Below, piece by piece: positions 1-7,150 of a stretch of DNA of 64,000 nucleotides; position 1 is the stretch's first letter, and every line of letters starts with the position of its first letter. The stretch spans positions 2,480,001 to 2,544,000 of the forward strand of contig CP082844.1 in NCBI GenBank assembly GCA_019930625.1, given 5' to 3'. The notes under the pieces are model-generated. The model made no database searches, was not told the DNA's origin, and saw only the letters and a list, made by a program, of their open reading frames with translations. The DNA comes from Nocardia asteroides (GTDB lineage Bacteria; Actinomycetota; Actinomycetes; Mycobacteriales; Mycobacteriaceae). Made by a program: the position numbers and the translations under genes.

Positions 1-2
1 GC

Positions 3-548
3 GCCCACCACACCAACGCGACCTATTTCGACAACGTGCGCGTCCCGGCGAGCATGCTGGTCGGCGACGAGAACCGAGGCTGGAAGCTGATCACGACTCA
101 GCTCAACCACGAGCGGGTGAGCCTGGGTCCGTCCGGCAAGATCGAGCAGCTCTACGACCGGGTGCGCGACTGGGCGCAACCGCGCGGCGTGCTCGCCGAA
201 CTCGACGTGCGGCGCGCGCTGGGCCGCATCCACGCCATGGTCCGGCTGAACGAACTGCTGAACTGGCAGGTGGCCGGGACCGTCGACGGCGATCAGTCCC
301 AGGTGATCGCCGACGCGTCGGCCACCAAGGTGTACTCCACCGAATCGCTGCAGGAGGCGGGCAGGCTCGCCGAAGAGATCGTCGGCCGCTACGGCGACCC
401 GGCCGACCCTGCGACCGGCGAACTGCTGACCTGGCTGGACCGCAGGACCAAGCAGAACCTCGTGGTCACCTTCGGCGGCGGCGTCAACGAGGTTATGCGG
501 GAGCTGGTCGCCTCGTCCGGACTGCGGTTGCCGCGAGTACCCCGATAA
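3..548 (+). CDS. chsE2: Acyl-CoA dehydrogenase, ChsE2/FadE29-like, 3' part
   Basis: The reading frame is already open at base 3 and has no start in the window, so this is the C-terminal 181 residues of a longer acyl-CoA dehydrogenase (the family is usually about 380 aa). The segment TQLNHERVSLGPSG and the terminal VVTFGGGVNEVMREL are typical of the flavin- and substrate-binding C-terminal helical domain. Family knowledge: ChsE1-ChsE2 heterotetramers oxidise the propionyl-CoA side chain of cholesterol-derived 3-carbon thioesters. Context supports this one: it lies 18 nt before chsH2, as fadE29 does in the M. tuberculosis igr operon. Assignment as FadE29 rather than FadE28 rests mainly on that position. 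Confidence 0.85.
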   Translation, partial: AHHTNATYFDNVRVPASMLVGDENRGWKLITTQLNHERVSLGPSGKIEQLYDRVRDWAQPRGVLAELDVRRALGRIHAMVRLNELLNWQVAGTVDGDQSQVIADASATKVYSTESLQEAGRLAEEIVGRYGDPADPATGELLTWLDRRTKQNLVVTFGGGVNEVMRELVASSGLRLPRVPR

Positions 549-566
549 CGAGTGAAGGAGCCGCGC

Positions 567-1502
567 GTGCCGGAAACCACTACTCCGGAGGCGATCGTCG
601 CCGCAGCCGAAGCGATTCGGGCGGCGGGTGAGTGCGCGCCCCGTTTCGGGCGTGATCCGGTGAACCAGCCGATGATCAACAATTGGGTCGAGGCGCTGGG
701 TGACGCCAATCCGATCTACGTCGACGAGCAGGCGGCGCGCGCCGTGGGACATCCCGGCATCGTCGCGCCGCCCGCCATGGCGCAGGTGTGGACCATGTTC
801 GGGCTCAACGGTTCGCGGCCCGCCGACGATCCGATGGGCGCGGCCACCGAACTACTCGACGCCGCGGGCTACACCTCGGTGGTGGCCACCGATTGCAGGC
901 AGACCTATCACCGCTATCTCAGTGTCGGTGAGCAGGTTTCGGTCACCAGCACGCTGTCGGACATCCGCGGCCCGAAGCGGACCGCGCTGGGCGAAGGGTG
1001 GTTCGTCACCTTTCAGACCACCTGGCGGGTCGGTGAAGAGGTGGTCGCCGAGATGCTGTTCCGGTTGTTGAAATTCGCCCCGGGTACCGCGGCGCAGGTG
1101 CCCGCCGCGGGCGAGCGGGTGAAGCCGCTGGTCTCCTGGGACACCGAATTCTTCTGGGAGGGAGCCAACGCCGGGGAGCTGCGCATCCAGCGACTCCCGG
1201 ACGGATCGCTGCGGCATCCCCCCATCCCGGCCATCTGGCAGGACAAGTCGAAACCCACCGATTACGTCGTCGCCTCCGGGCGCGGCACGGTGTTCAGTTA
1301 CGTCGTACACCACGCGCCGAAGGTGCCGGGGCGGCAGTTGCCGTTCGTGGTGGCGCTGGTCGAGTTGGAGGAGGGCGTTCGCATGCTCGGTGAATTGCGC
1401 GGCATCGAGCCCGCCGCGGTGGAGATCGGCCTGCCGGTCGAGGTGGGCTTCGAGAAGCTCGACGACGAGGCAACCCTGCCGTTCTGGGTGGTGCGCGCGT
1501 GA
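567..1502 (+). CDS. chsH2: ChsH2: MaoC-like hydratase subunit with C-terminal DUF35 domain
   Basis: The protein has 311 aa when read from the GTG at 567, which has a GAAGGAG ribosome site 6 nt upstream; a GTG at 552 has none. The length equals that of the M. tuberculosis protein. Residues about 20-170 form a MaoC/hot-dog domain containing GDANPIYVD, and about 180-300 form a DUF35-type OB-fold. Known for the family: ChsH1-ChsH2 hydrates the C17 propenoyl-CoA steroid, and the DUF35 domain also partners the aldolase Ltp2. The stop codon lies on the edge of a 57-bp repeat, and an IS110 element separates this gene from chsH1, its normal immediate neighbour. Expression of the downstream partner may therefore be affected. 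Confidence 0.9.
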   Translation: MPETTTPEAIVAAAEAIRAAGECAPRFGRDPVNQPMINNWVEALGDANPIYVDEQAARAVGHPGIVAPPAMAQVWTMFGLNGSRPADDPMGAATELLDAAGYTSVVATDCRQTYHRYLSVGEQVSVTSTLSDIRGPKRTALGEGWFVTFQTTWRVGEEVVAEMLFRLLKFAPGTAAQVPAAGERVKPLVSWDTEFFWEGANAGELRIQRLPDGSLRHPPIPAIWQDKSKPTDYVVASGRGTVFSYVVHHAPKVPGRQLPFVVALVELEEGVRMLGELRGIEPAAVEIGLPVEVGFEKLDDEATLPFWVVRA

Positions 1503-1557
1503 GCGGTCAAGCCTGGAGGAGGCAGCGCAGCGTGACCACGCAGGGCTCCGCTCATGC
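1501..1557 (+). repeat. 57-bp repeat, copy A
   Basis: First of three near-identical 57-bp units (others at 3036 and 3111; each pair differs at 2 positions). Each begins GAGCGGTC, carries GGAGGAGGCAGCGCAGCGTG, contains the small palindrome GCGTGACCACGC and ends CCGCTCATGC. GAGCGG and CCGCTC form short terminal inverted repeats. This copy overlaps the last two bases of the chsH2 stop codon. Confidence 0.85.
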
Positions 1558-1594
1558 CGGAGACGGACACGGCATGAGTTTCCTGAGTCAACCC

Positions 1595-2794
1595 CTATGC
1601 GGCGGTCGGTTGTTTTTCCGGTTGGTGGCGGGTGGGGTTGTAGGCGGTTTTGGTGCGCCAGCAGGCCCAGATGACGCGCAGCCAAGCGCGGCCGAGGGTG
1701 CGCGGGGCGTGTGGGTGGCGTTGCCCGCGTGCACGGGCCGCGGCGTAGCGCTGCGCGGCCCAGGCGTGGGCGCGGCGGCTGTTGTCGAACCAGACGTGCA
1801 GGGCTTGGCGGGCGTGTCGGTTGGTGGCGTGCCGGAACGCGACGGTATGGGTCTTGCCAGAGGCGCGGGTGACCGGGGCGACACCGGTCTCCGCGGCCAG
1901 TTGATCGAAGCTGGTGGTGCGCTCGAGGATCGGGCCGACCTCACCGATGATCTGGGCCAGGTTCAGGGTGCCCACGCGTGGCAGATCGCCGAGCAACCGG
2001 GCGTAGGGGTGTGCGGTGACGGCCTCGGTGATGATCGTTTCGAGGGTGTCGATGCCGGCCTGCAGTGCCCGCACGACCGCGACCTGGGCGCGGACCAACT
2101 GCGCCACCACGGCCTGCCCGAGGCGGGTGGCGGCCACCGGCGCCTCACGCAGTCGGGCCAGCAGCTCGCTTCCGCTGCGGCGGCCACTGTAGCCTCGGCG
2201 TTTGCAGAACTGCTCGAGGCGGGCCGGGGTGAGCCCGGCGGCGCTCTGCGGGGTCGGGTAGCGGTCGAGGAACTCCAGCGCGATCGGCGAATGCAGTTGC
2301 GCGAAAACGGTTTTGCCCCCGGGCCAGTGCGCATCGAGCAGGGCGGCGAGCTGGTTGGCAGCCGCGATACGCAGACCCAGCTGGTCGCCGCGCTGGCGGG
2401 TCAGTGCCTGCAGCTCGAGAGTTTCCGGCAGTGTCGGCACCAGCCGCGGCAGGCGGTGGATGTCGGTGCGCGCGAAGTCCGCCAGCTTGAACGCGTCGCC
2501 GGGATCGTTCTTCGCCCGCGCTGCGCCCCAGCGTGGCCGGGCGGCATGGAATGCGTTGGGGTGTATCGCGATCACCGGGTGACCGGCGGCGAGCAGGCGG
2601 TCCACGACCAAGCCGCGGGTGGTCTCGATCGCCACCGGCAGATCGGTACGGTCGCCGTGACGAGCCAGTTCGGCCAGCGCCCGGGTGATGCCGTCCTCGG
2701 TATGAGGGATCCTCAGCCGGTCGACCCGGCCCCCGGCGTCGTTGATCACGGTCACGTCGTGGGCAGCGTTTCCCCAGTCCCAGCCGACGAACAA
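1595..2794 (-). CDS. IS110-family transposase
   Basis: The protein has 399 aa from the TTG at 2794, chosen because AAGGAG lies 7 nt upstream; a GTG at 2824 would add 10 residues. The N-terminal RuvC-like DEDD domain shows FVGWDWG (first Asp), PVAIETTRG (Glu) and RAKNDPGDAFKLADFAR (two Asp). The C-terminal Transposase_20 region shows LPRVGTLNLAQIIGEVGP followed by AAETGVAPVTRASGKTH, where the Ser is the likely nucleophile. Family knowledge: these enzymes recombine target and donor DNA guided by a structured bridge RNA from the element's own non-coding end. All key residues are present and there is no frameshift, so the element looks competent. It is transcribed against chsH2 and chsH1. Confidence 0.92.
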   Translation of the reverse strand: MFVGWDWGNAAHDVTVINDAGGRVDRLRIPHTEDGITRALAELARHGDRTDLPVAIETTRGLVVDRLLAAGHPVIAIHPNAFHAARPRWGAARAKNDPGDAFKLADFARTDIHRLPRLVPTLPETLELQALTRQRGDQLGLRIAAANQLAALLDAHWPGGKTVFAQLHSPIALEFLDRYPTPQSAAGLTPARLEQFCKRRGYSGRRSGSELLARLREAPVAATRLGQAVVAQLVRAQVAVVRALQAGIDTLETIITEAVTAHPYARLLGDLPRVGTLNLAQIIGEVGPILERTTSFDQLAAETGVAPVTRASGKTHTVAFRHATNRHARQALHVWFDNSRRAHAWAAQRYAAARARGQRHPHAPRTLGRAWLRVIWACWRTKTAYNPTRHQPEKQPTAA

Positions 2795-2824
2795 CGGCTG
2801 TCTCCTTCGAGGTCGAATCCGCAC

Positions 2825-3020
2825 CTCGCCGGTCTCGAGGGCCGCTGCCGGAAGCTCATTAATCGGCCCTCACACACGGGGCATGTTCCTGACGCCGGTC
2901 TGCGGCCCTCGGCCCGGCAGGGCTGGCGGAACTCATACTGGCCATCGAATGGCACGCGATCTAGGCCATGCACCCACCGGGACCGAGAGGTCACAACCCT
3001 ACCTGTTCGGGTTGCAGAAA
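2825..3020 (-). ncRNA. Possible bridge-RNA region of the IS110 element
   Basis: About 200 nt of non-coding DNA precede the transposase on its own strand. In the IS110 group this 5' end encodes the bridge RNA that pairs with target and donor. I cannot fold it or define the loops by eye, so boundaries and identity are inferred from position only. No credible gene is seen in this stretch. Confidence 0.3.
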
Positions 3021-3035
3021 GGATGGTGCCCTAGT

Positions 3036-3092
3036 GAGCGGTCAAGCCCGGAGGAGGCAGCGCAGCGTGACCACGCAGGGCCCCGCTCATGC
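3036..3092 (+). repeat. 57-bp repeat, copy B
   Basis: It differs from copy A at two positions and from copy C at two. It is followed by an 18-nt spacer (GCAGAAAGGACCCGGCGT) and then copy C, giving a 75-nt tandem period. A similar GCAGAAAGGA also lies just before it at 3014-3023. Confidence 0.85.
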
Positions 3093-3110
3093 GCAGAAAG
3101 GACCCGGCGT

Positions 3111-3167
3111 GAGCGGTCGAGCCCGGAGGAGGCAGCGCAGCGTGACCACGCAGGGCTCCGCTCATGC
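3111..3167 (+). repeat. 57-bp repeat, copy C
   Basis: Third unit, ending 15 nt before the chsH1 start. The chsH1 ribosome site GGAAGGAGG follows it directly, so the repeat array forms the 5' leader of chsH1. Confidence 0.85.
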
Positions 3168-3182
3168 GAGGAAGGAGGCACT

Positions 3183-3602
3183 GTGACCGCCGCCGTCGAA
3201 CCGGGGTCCGTGCGGGTGGGCACGGTGTTGCCCGAGCTGGTGATCGATGCCGACCCCACGTTCGTGATCAGCACCGCCCTGGCCACCCGGGATTTCCAGG
3301 ACGTGCACCACGACCGGGACAAGGCCGTCGCCCGCGGCTCGAAGGACATCTTCGTCAACATCCTCACCGACACCGGCTTGGTGCAGCGCTTCGTCACGGA
3401 CTGGGCGGGTCCGCGCGCTGTCGTCAAGTCGATCGCGCTGCGCTTGGGCGTGCCTTTGTACGCCGGGGACACGCTGACGCTGACCGGCACGGTGACCGCG
3501 CTGGAGGGCGAGGACATCCACATCGACGTGGTCGGCAAGGACAGCCTCGGCGACCACATCACGGCCACGGCCGTCATCGCGTTGTGGCGGGCCGATGACT
3601 GA
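3183..3602 (+). CDS. chsH1: ChsH1: MaoC-like enoyl-CoA hydratase subunit
   Basis: The 139-aa single hot-dog-domain protein starts at GTG 3183, placed by GGAAGGAGG a few bases upstream. Homologues are about 130 aa. The hydratase segment is ATRDFQDVHHDRDKA, with the Asp and His expected of this family, and the C-terminus keeps the hot-dog strands. Known role: it pairs with ChsH2 to hydrate the 3-carbon side-chain enoyl-CoA in the last beta-oxidation round of cholesterol side-chain removal. It overlaps the ltp2 start by 8 nt, so those two are translationally coupled, but it is cut off from chsH2 by the IS110 element and repeats. Confidence 0.9.
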   Translation: MTAAVEPGSVRVGTVLPELVIDADPTFVISTALATRDFQDVHHDRDKAVARGSKDIFVNILTDTGLVQRFVTDWAGPRAVVKSIALRLGVPLYAGDTLTLTGTVTALEGEDIHIDVVGKDSLGDHITATAVIALWRADD

Positions 3603-4773
3603 GCAGGGTATTTCCGGCCGCGCGGCCGTCGTCGGCATCGGCGCCACCGATTTCTCGAAGGACTCCGGACGCAGCGAACTACGGCTGGCCGCCGAGGCGG
3701 TCACCGCCGCGCTGGCGGACGCCGGCCTGACGCCCGCGGACGTGGACGGGCTGACCACGTTCACCATGGACACCAACACCCAGGCCGCGGTCGCCAGGGC
3801 GGTCGGCATTCCGCGCTTGAAGTTCTTCAGCCACATCGGCTACGGCGGCGGCGCGGCGTGCGCAACCATCCAGCAGGCCGCGATGGCGGTGGCCACCGGC
3901 ATCGCCGACGTCGTCGTGGCCTATCGCGCGTTCAACGAGCGGTCGGTGTCGCGGTTCGGGCAGTTCTCCACGGCGCTGGCCACCGCGCCCACCTCCTCGG
4001 GCATCGACGCGGGGTGGTCCTATCCGCAGGGGCTGGGCACACCGGCCGCGCAGGTGGCGATGGTCGCCCGGCGCTACATGCACGTCTACGGCGCCACCAG
4101 CGAGGACTTCGGCCGAGTGGCCGTCGCCGACCGCAAGCACGCCGCGGTGAACCCGGCCGCCTTCTTCTACGGCAAGCCGATCACCCTGGCCGACCACCAG
4201 AATTCCCGGTGGATCGCCGAGCCGCTGCACCTGCTGGACTGCTGCCAGGAGTCCGACGGTGGCGTGGCGATCGTGGTGACGAGCGTCGAGCGCGCCCGCG
4301 ACCTGCCGCAGCGCCCGGCCGTCATCGCGGCCGCCGCGCAGGGTTCCGGCGCGGACCAGTACGTGATGACCAGCTACTACCGCGACGCCATGACCGGCCT
4401 TCCGGAGATGGGCCTGGTCGGCGACCAGTTGTGGGCACAGAGCGGATTACGTCCGCAGGACATGCAGGCCGCCGTCCTCTACGACCACTTCACCCCGTTC
4501 GTCCTCATGCAGTTGGAGGAACTCGGGTTCTGCGGCCGGGGCGAGGCGAAGGACTTCATCGCCGACGGCGCCATCGAGGTCGGTGGACGGCTGCCGCTCA
4601 ACACCCACGGCGGACAACTCGGTGAGGCGTACATCCACGGCATGAACGGCATCGCCGAAGCCGTGCGCCAAATCCGCGGCACCTCGGTCAATCCGGTACC
4701 CGACCTGACCAACATCCTGGTCACCGCGGGCACCGGCGTTCCCACTTCCGGCCTGGTCCTCACCGCCGACTGA
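3595..4773 (+). CDS. ltp2: Lipid-transfer protein/steroid retro-aldolase Ltp2
   Basis: The 392-aa thiolase-fold protein starts at ATG 3595, inside the end of chsH1. N-terminal AAVVGIGATDFSKDSGRSE and C-terminal LNTHGGQLGEAYIHGMNG are typical of the SCP2/thiolase-like lipid-transfer family. Known role: with the DUF35 domain of ChsH2 it cleaves the 17-hydroxy propionyl-CoA steroid to androstenedione or androstadienedione and propionyl-CoA, ending side-chain degradation. Length and gene order match Rv3540c. A strong inverted repeat 8 nt past the stop probably ends the operon. Confidence 0.92.
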   Translation: MTEQGISGRAAVVGIGATDFSKDSGRSELRLAAEAVTAALADAGLTPADVDGLTTFTMDTNTQAAVARAVGIPRLKFFSHIGYGGGAACATIQQAAMAVATGIADVVVAYRAFNERSVSRFGQFSTALATAPTSSGIDAGWSYPQGLGTPAAQVAMVARRYMHVYGATSEDFGRVAVADRKHAAVNPAAFFYGKPITLADHQNSRWIAEPLHLLDCCQESDGGVAIVVTSVERARDLPQRPAVIAAAAQGSGADQYVMTSYYRDAMTGLPEMGLVGDQLWAQSGLRPQDMQAAVLYDHFTPFVLMQLEELGFCGRGEAKDFIADGAIEVGGRLPLNTHGGQLGEAYIHGMNGIAEAVRQIRGTSVNPVPDLTNILVTAGTGVPTSGLVLTAD

Positions 4774-4780
4774 ACCGTCC

Positions 4781-4845
4781 TCGCACACGCCGCCGCTCGA
4801 TTCGCACCCGCCACGGCCGGTGCGGAGAACGTGCGGCGTGTGCGA
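4781..4845 (+). terminator. Long hairpin after ltp2
   Basis: The arms TCGCACACGCCGC (4781-4793) and GCGGCGTGTGCGA (4833-4845) pair perfectly over 13 bp around a 39-nt loop. There is no T-tract, as is common for actinobacterial terminators. Confidence 0.6.
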
Positions 4846-4877
4846 AGCGTTTCGGGTGAACGTTCCGGGAGCGTAGG

Positions 4878-5324
4878 TTGAGGGCGGTGGCGGGTCGGCA
4901 TCTGGTTGATGTGCACGTGCTGTTGCTTCGCGGCGAGGAGTTGCTGCTGAGCAGGCGGCGCAGCGCGGACGAGTTCGACGGCTTGTGGCATCTGCCGGCC
5001 GGAAAGCTGGAGTCGGGGGAGTCGGCGCTCGCCGCGGCGGTTCGCGAGGCGGGCGAGGAGGTCGGCGTGGTGATCGACCCGGCGGCTCTGCGGCACGTCC
5101 ATACCGCGCACGTCGTCGGTTCCGGGCGGGAAGCTCGGATCGGATTGTTCTTCGAGACTCGCCGCTGGTCGGGTGAGCCGGTCAATCGCGAGCCCGACAA
5201 GTCCTACGAGCTCCGCTGGTTCCCCCTCACAGACCTTCCGGCCACGCTCATCCCGTATCCGGCCGCGGGCATCCGCGGCTACCGCACCGGCGAGACCTAC
5301 AGCCAGCGGGGTTGGCCGAACTGA
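4878..5324 (+). CDS. Nudix hydrolase
   Basis: The 148-aa protein has a complete Nudix box: GKLESGESALAAAVREAGEE fits GX5EX7REUXEEXGU, which binds divalent metal and hydrolyses nucleoside diphosphate-X compounds. The substrate cannot be told from the sequence; family members act on oxidised nucleotides, sugar nucleotides or ADP-ribose. The start is TTG 4878 (SD-like GGAGCG upstream) or GTG 4887. It stands alone, convergent with the TetR gene, whose stop lies 9 nt beyond its own. Confidence 0.85.
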   Translation: MRAVAGRHLVDVHVLLLRGEELLLSRRRSADEFDGLWHLPAGKLESGESALAAAVREAGEEVGVVIDPAALRHVHTAHVVGSGREARIGLFFETRRWSGEPVNREPDKSYELRWFPLTDLPATLIPYPAAGIRGYRTGETYSQRGWPN

Positions 5325-5333
5325 GCGCAGCGG

Positions 5334-5912
5334 TCACGCGCACAGGTGAGAAACGAGCAGGCGGGCGAGCTGCCGTACGCTCTCCGGCGTGTCCGGCCGC
5401 AGGGAGCTGCGATTGCCCGCGAAACGGTCGAAGACGGCCCCTTCCACGACCGCGACGAAGTCGTCGGCTCTGCTGTCCGGGTCGGGTGCGCCCATGGCGC
5501 GGAAGAGGTCCCGGGCGCGGTCGGGGGAGAAGAGGCTGTGTACGAGCCGGGGACGCAGGTCGTGATCATCGAGCAGGTCGACCAGTAGCGCGTGCCGAGC
5601 GATCAGGTGTGCGCGCCGCTCGGCCAGTAGCCGGTCGAGCCAGGCGGCGATGGCCTCCGCGATCGATCGAGCATTCGGCGCGCCGGTCGGCGTGAACTCG
5701 GCGGCGGCGAAATCCTCGCGGGAACGGGTGGTGATCCGGTCCACGATGGCCTCGACGAGGGCGCGTTTGGTGCGGAAGTAGTAGGAGGCCGATCCGGCGG
5801 GCAATCCCAGTTCCGAGTCCAGCGCCCGGTGCGTGAGCGCCCGCAGTCCCCGTGTCGCGATCAGTTCGATGGCCGTGTCGACGAGGAGCACGCGCCGGTC
5901 GCCTGTGGACAT
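5334..5912 (-). CDS. TetR-family regulator, divergent from zapE
   Basis: The 192-aa protein starts at ATG 5912 with AGGAAGG 6 nt upstream. Its N-terminal helix-turn-helix spans about residues 8-55 (ALTHRALDSELGLPAGSASY is the recognition region), followed by an all-helical ligand domain. A perfect 11-bp-arm palindrome sits between this start and zapE, which points to autoregulation and control of the divergent gene. The ligand is unknown. A TetR next to a ZapE-type ATPase is not a pairing I recognise. Confidence 0.88.
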   Translation of the reverse strand: MSTGDRRVLLVDTAIELIATRGLRALTHRALDSELGLPAGSASYYFRTKRALVEAIVDRITTRSREDFAAAEFTPTGAPNARSIAEAIAAWLDRLLAERRAHLIARHALLVDLLDDHDLRPRLVHSLFSPDRARDLFRAMGAPDPDSRADDFVAVVEGAVFDRFAGNRSSLRPDTPESVRQLARLLVSHLCA

Positions 5913-5941
5913 GATCACCCTTCCTGGCCGCCGCGCGGCCC

Positions 5942-5965
5942 TGTCCTCTACAAATGTAGAGGACA
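5942..5965. promoter_or_regulatory. Palindromic operator between tetR and zapE
   Basis: Arms TGTCCTCTACA (5942-5952) and TGTAGAGGACA (5955-5965) are perfect inverted repeats around AA. The site lies 30 nt from the tetR start and 11 nt before the zapE start, overlapping the expected promoter/leader region. It is the obvious binding site for the adjacent TetR protein. Confidence 0.8.
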
Positions 5966-5975
5966 AGGAGATGGC

Positions 5976-7001
5976 ATGGAACCCGATGTGAGTGGTTGGG
6001 ACGCCGACCAGGTGCGGGCGGCGCAGCGGTTGCGGGAGTTGGTCGATCGGCGCGGTAGGCCGGTCCGGCGTCATCGGGGCGTCTACCTCTACGGTGGGCC
6101 GGGCCGGGGCAAGACGATGCTCATGAACCGGTTCTTCGCCGAGGTGGCCTCCGAACGCAAACGTCGCTTCCACTTCCACCAGTTCTTCGCCCGCTTGCAC
6201 GCCGCCGCACACCGGTACGGCTCGATCGACGCCGCGGTGGACGACCTGCTCGGTGACGCCCTGCTGATCTGCTTCGACGAATTCCATGTGCACGACATCG
6301 GCGACGCGATGCTGATCGCCCGACTGCTCGGCGCGCTGTTCGCCCGCCGCGTCGCACTGGTGGTGACCTCGAACTATCCGCCGGCCGCGCTGCTGCCGAA
6401 TCCGCTGTTCCACGACCGGTTCGTTCCGACGATCGAGCTGATTCTCGCGAACATGGACGTGGTGGCCGTCGACGGTGGGACCGATTATCGCGCCCTGGCT
6501 TCCCGTGGTTGCCGTACCGGATTCGCGGCGGGACGGTACGTCGTGGCCCCGGGGCCGCGCGCGGCTCGGAAGACGCCACCGGATGCGACCGTCGACGATC
6601 GGAAACGCGATGCGGCGCAACAGGACAACGATCCGCGCCTCGAAATTCCCCTCGCCGCCGCAAGTTTGCACGCTATCGCCGAAGGTGACGACCTGCTCGT
6701 CGTCGACTTCGCCGCATTGTGCGGAGTCCCAACCTCCGCTGCGGATTATGTAGAACTGGCCCAACGATTTCTGCGCTGGGAAATACGGGATGTACCACCG
6801 CTGCGCGAAGTTCCGCCCGACTGGACGATGCGTTTCGTGAACCTGGTCGATGTTCTCTACGACACCGACCGTGAACTCACCGTCGTCGCGTCCGCGGCGC
6901 TCGGCGAGCTGGTGCGCGACGTCCGGGAAGTGCCGGATATATCACGTTTGACGAGCCGACTTTGTGAATTGCCCCAGTCATTGCCCGCTATCGCCCGGTA
7001 G
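5976..7001 (+). CDS. zapE: ZapE/AFG1-family ATPase
   Basis: The 341-aa protein starts at ATG 5976 with AAGGAG 5 nt upstream. A P-loop GGPGRGKT lies near residue 46 and Walker B LICFDEFHVHDIGD near residue 95, followed by VVTSNYPP, the AFG1 signature. Family knowledge: ZapE is an ATPase that in E. coli acts on the division ring under stress, while eukaryotic AFG1/LACE1 works in mitochondrial protein quality control; its actinobacterial role is unsettled. It is expressed divergently from a TetR gene across a perfect palindrome, so it is probably ligand-regulated here. Confidence 0.88.
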   Translation: MEPDVSGWDADQVRAAQRLRELVDRRGRPVRRHRGVYLYGGPGRGKTMLMNRFFAEVASERKRRFHFHQFFARLHAAAHRYGSIDAAVDDLLGDALLICFDEFHVHDIGDAMLIARLLGALFARRVALVVTSNYPPAALLPNPLFHDRFVPTIELILANMDVVAVDGGTDYRALASRGCRTGFAAGRYVVAPGPRAARKTPPDATVDDRKRDAAQQDNDPRLEIPLAAASLHAIAEGDDLLVVDFAALCGVPTSAADYVELAQRFLRWEIRDVPPLREVPPDWTMRFVNLVDVLYDTDRELTVVASAALGELVRDVREVPDISRLTSRLCELPQSLPAIAR

Positions 7002-7150
7002 TCGCAGCCGCCACGAGCGACCTGTCGCCTTCGGTGCACAGTCGCGGTTTAAGAGGAGGAACTCCGAAGTATTCCATTCCATCCCGAGCCGACCGCCCGG
7101 CATGTAACTATGTGGCTGTTTTGTGCAGTACTCAGAATTGGTGGTACGCA

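Larger units (their letters stand above)
1577..3033 (-). mobile_element. IS110-family insertion element, ends approximate
   Basis: A DEDD/serine transposase gene with short non-coding DNA downstream (left side of the window) and about 200 nt upstream of it interrupts the chsH2-chsH1 spacing. Flanking 57-bp repeats lie on both sides, which suggests insertion within or beside a repeat array. IS110 elements have no clear terminal inverted repeats, so the ends cannot be placed exactly. The left end lies between about 1577 and 1594 and the right end between about 2825 and 3033. The transposase is antisense to the igr genes. Confidence 0.75.

Noticed and set aside
1595..2824. Long plus-strand frame across the IS110 transposase
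   Set aside because: It is the mirror of the transposase frame, has no domain, and its composition is that of a high-GC shadow.
1501..3167. CRISPR-like array from the 57-bp repeats
   Set aside because: Only three copies, one of them 1.5 kb away, one short conserved spacer and no cas genes.
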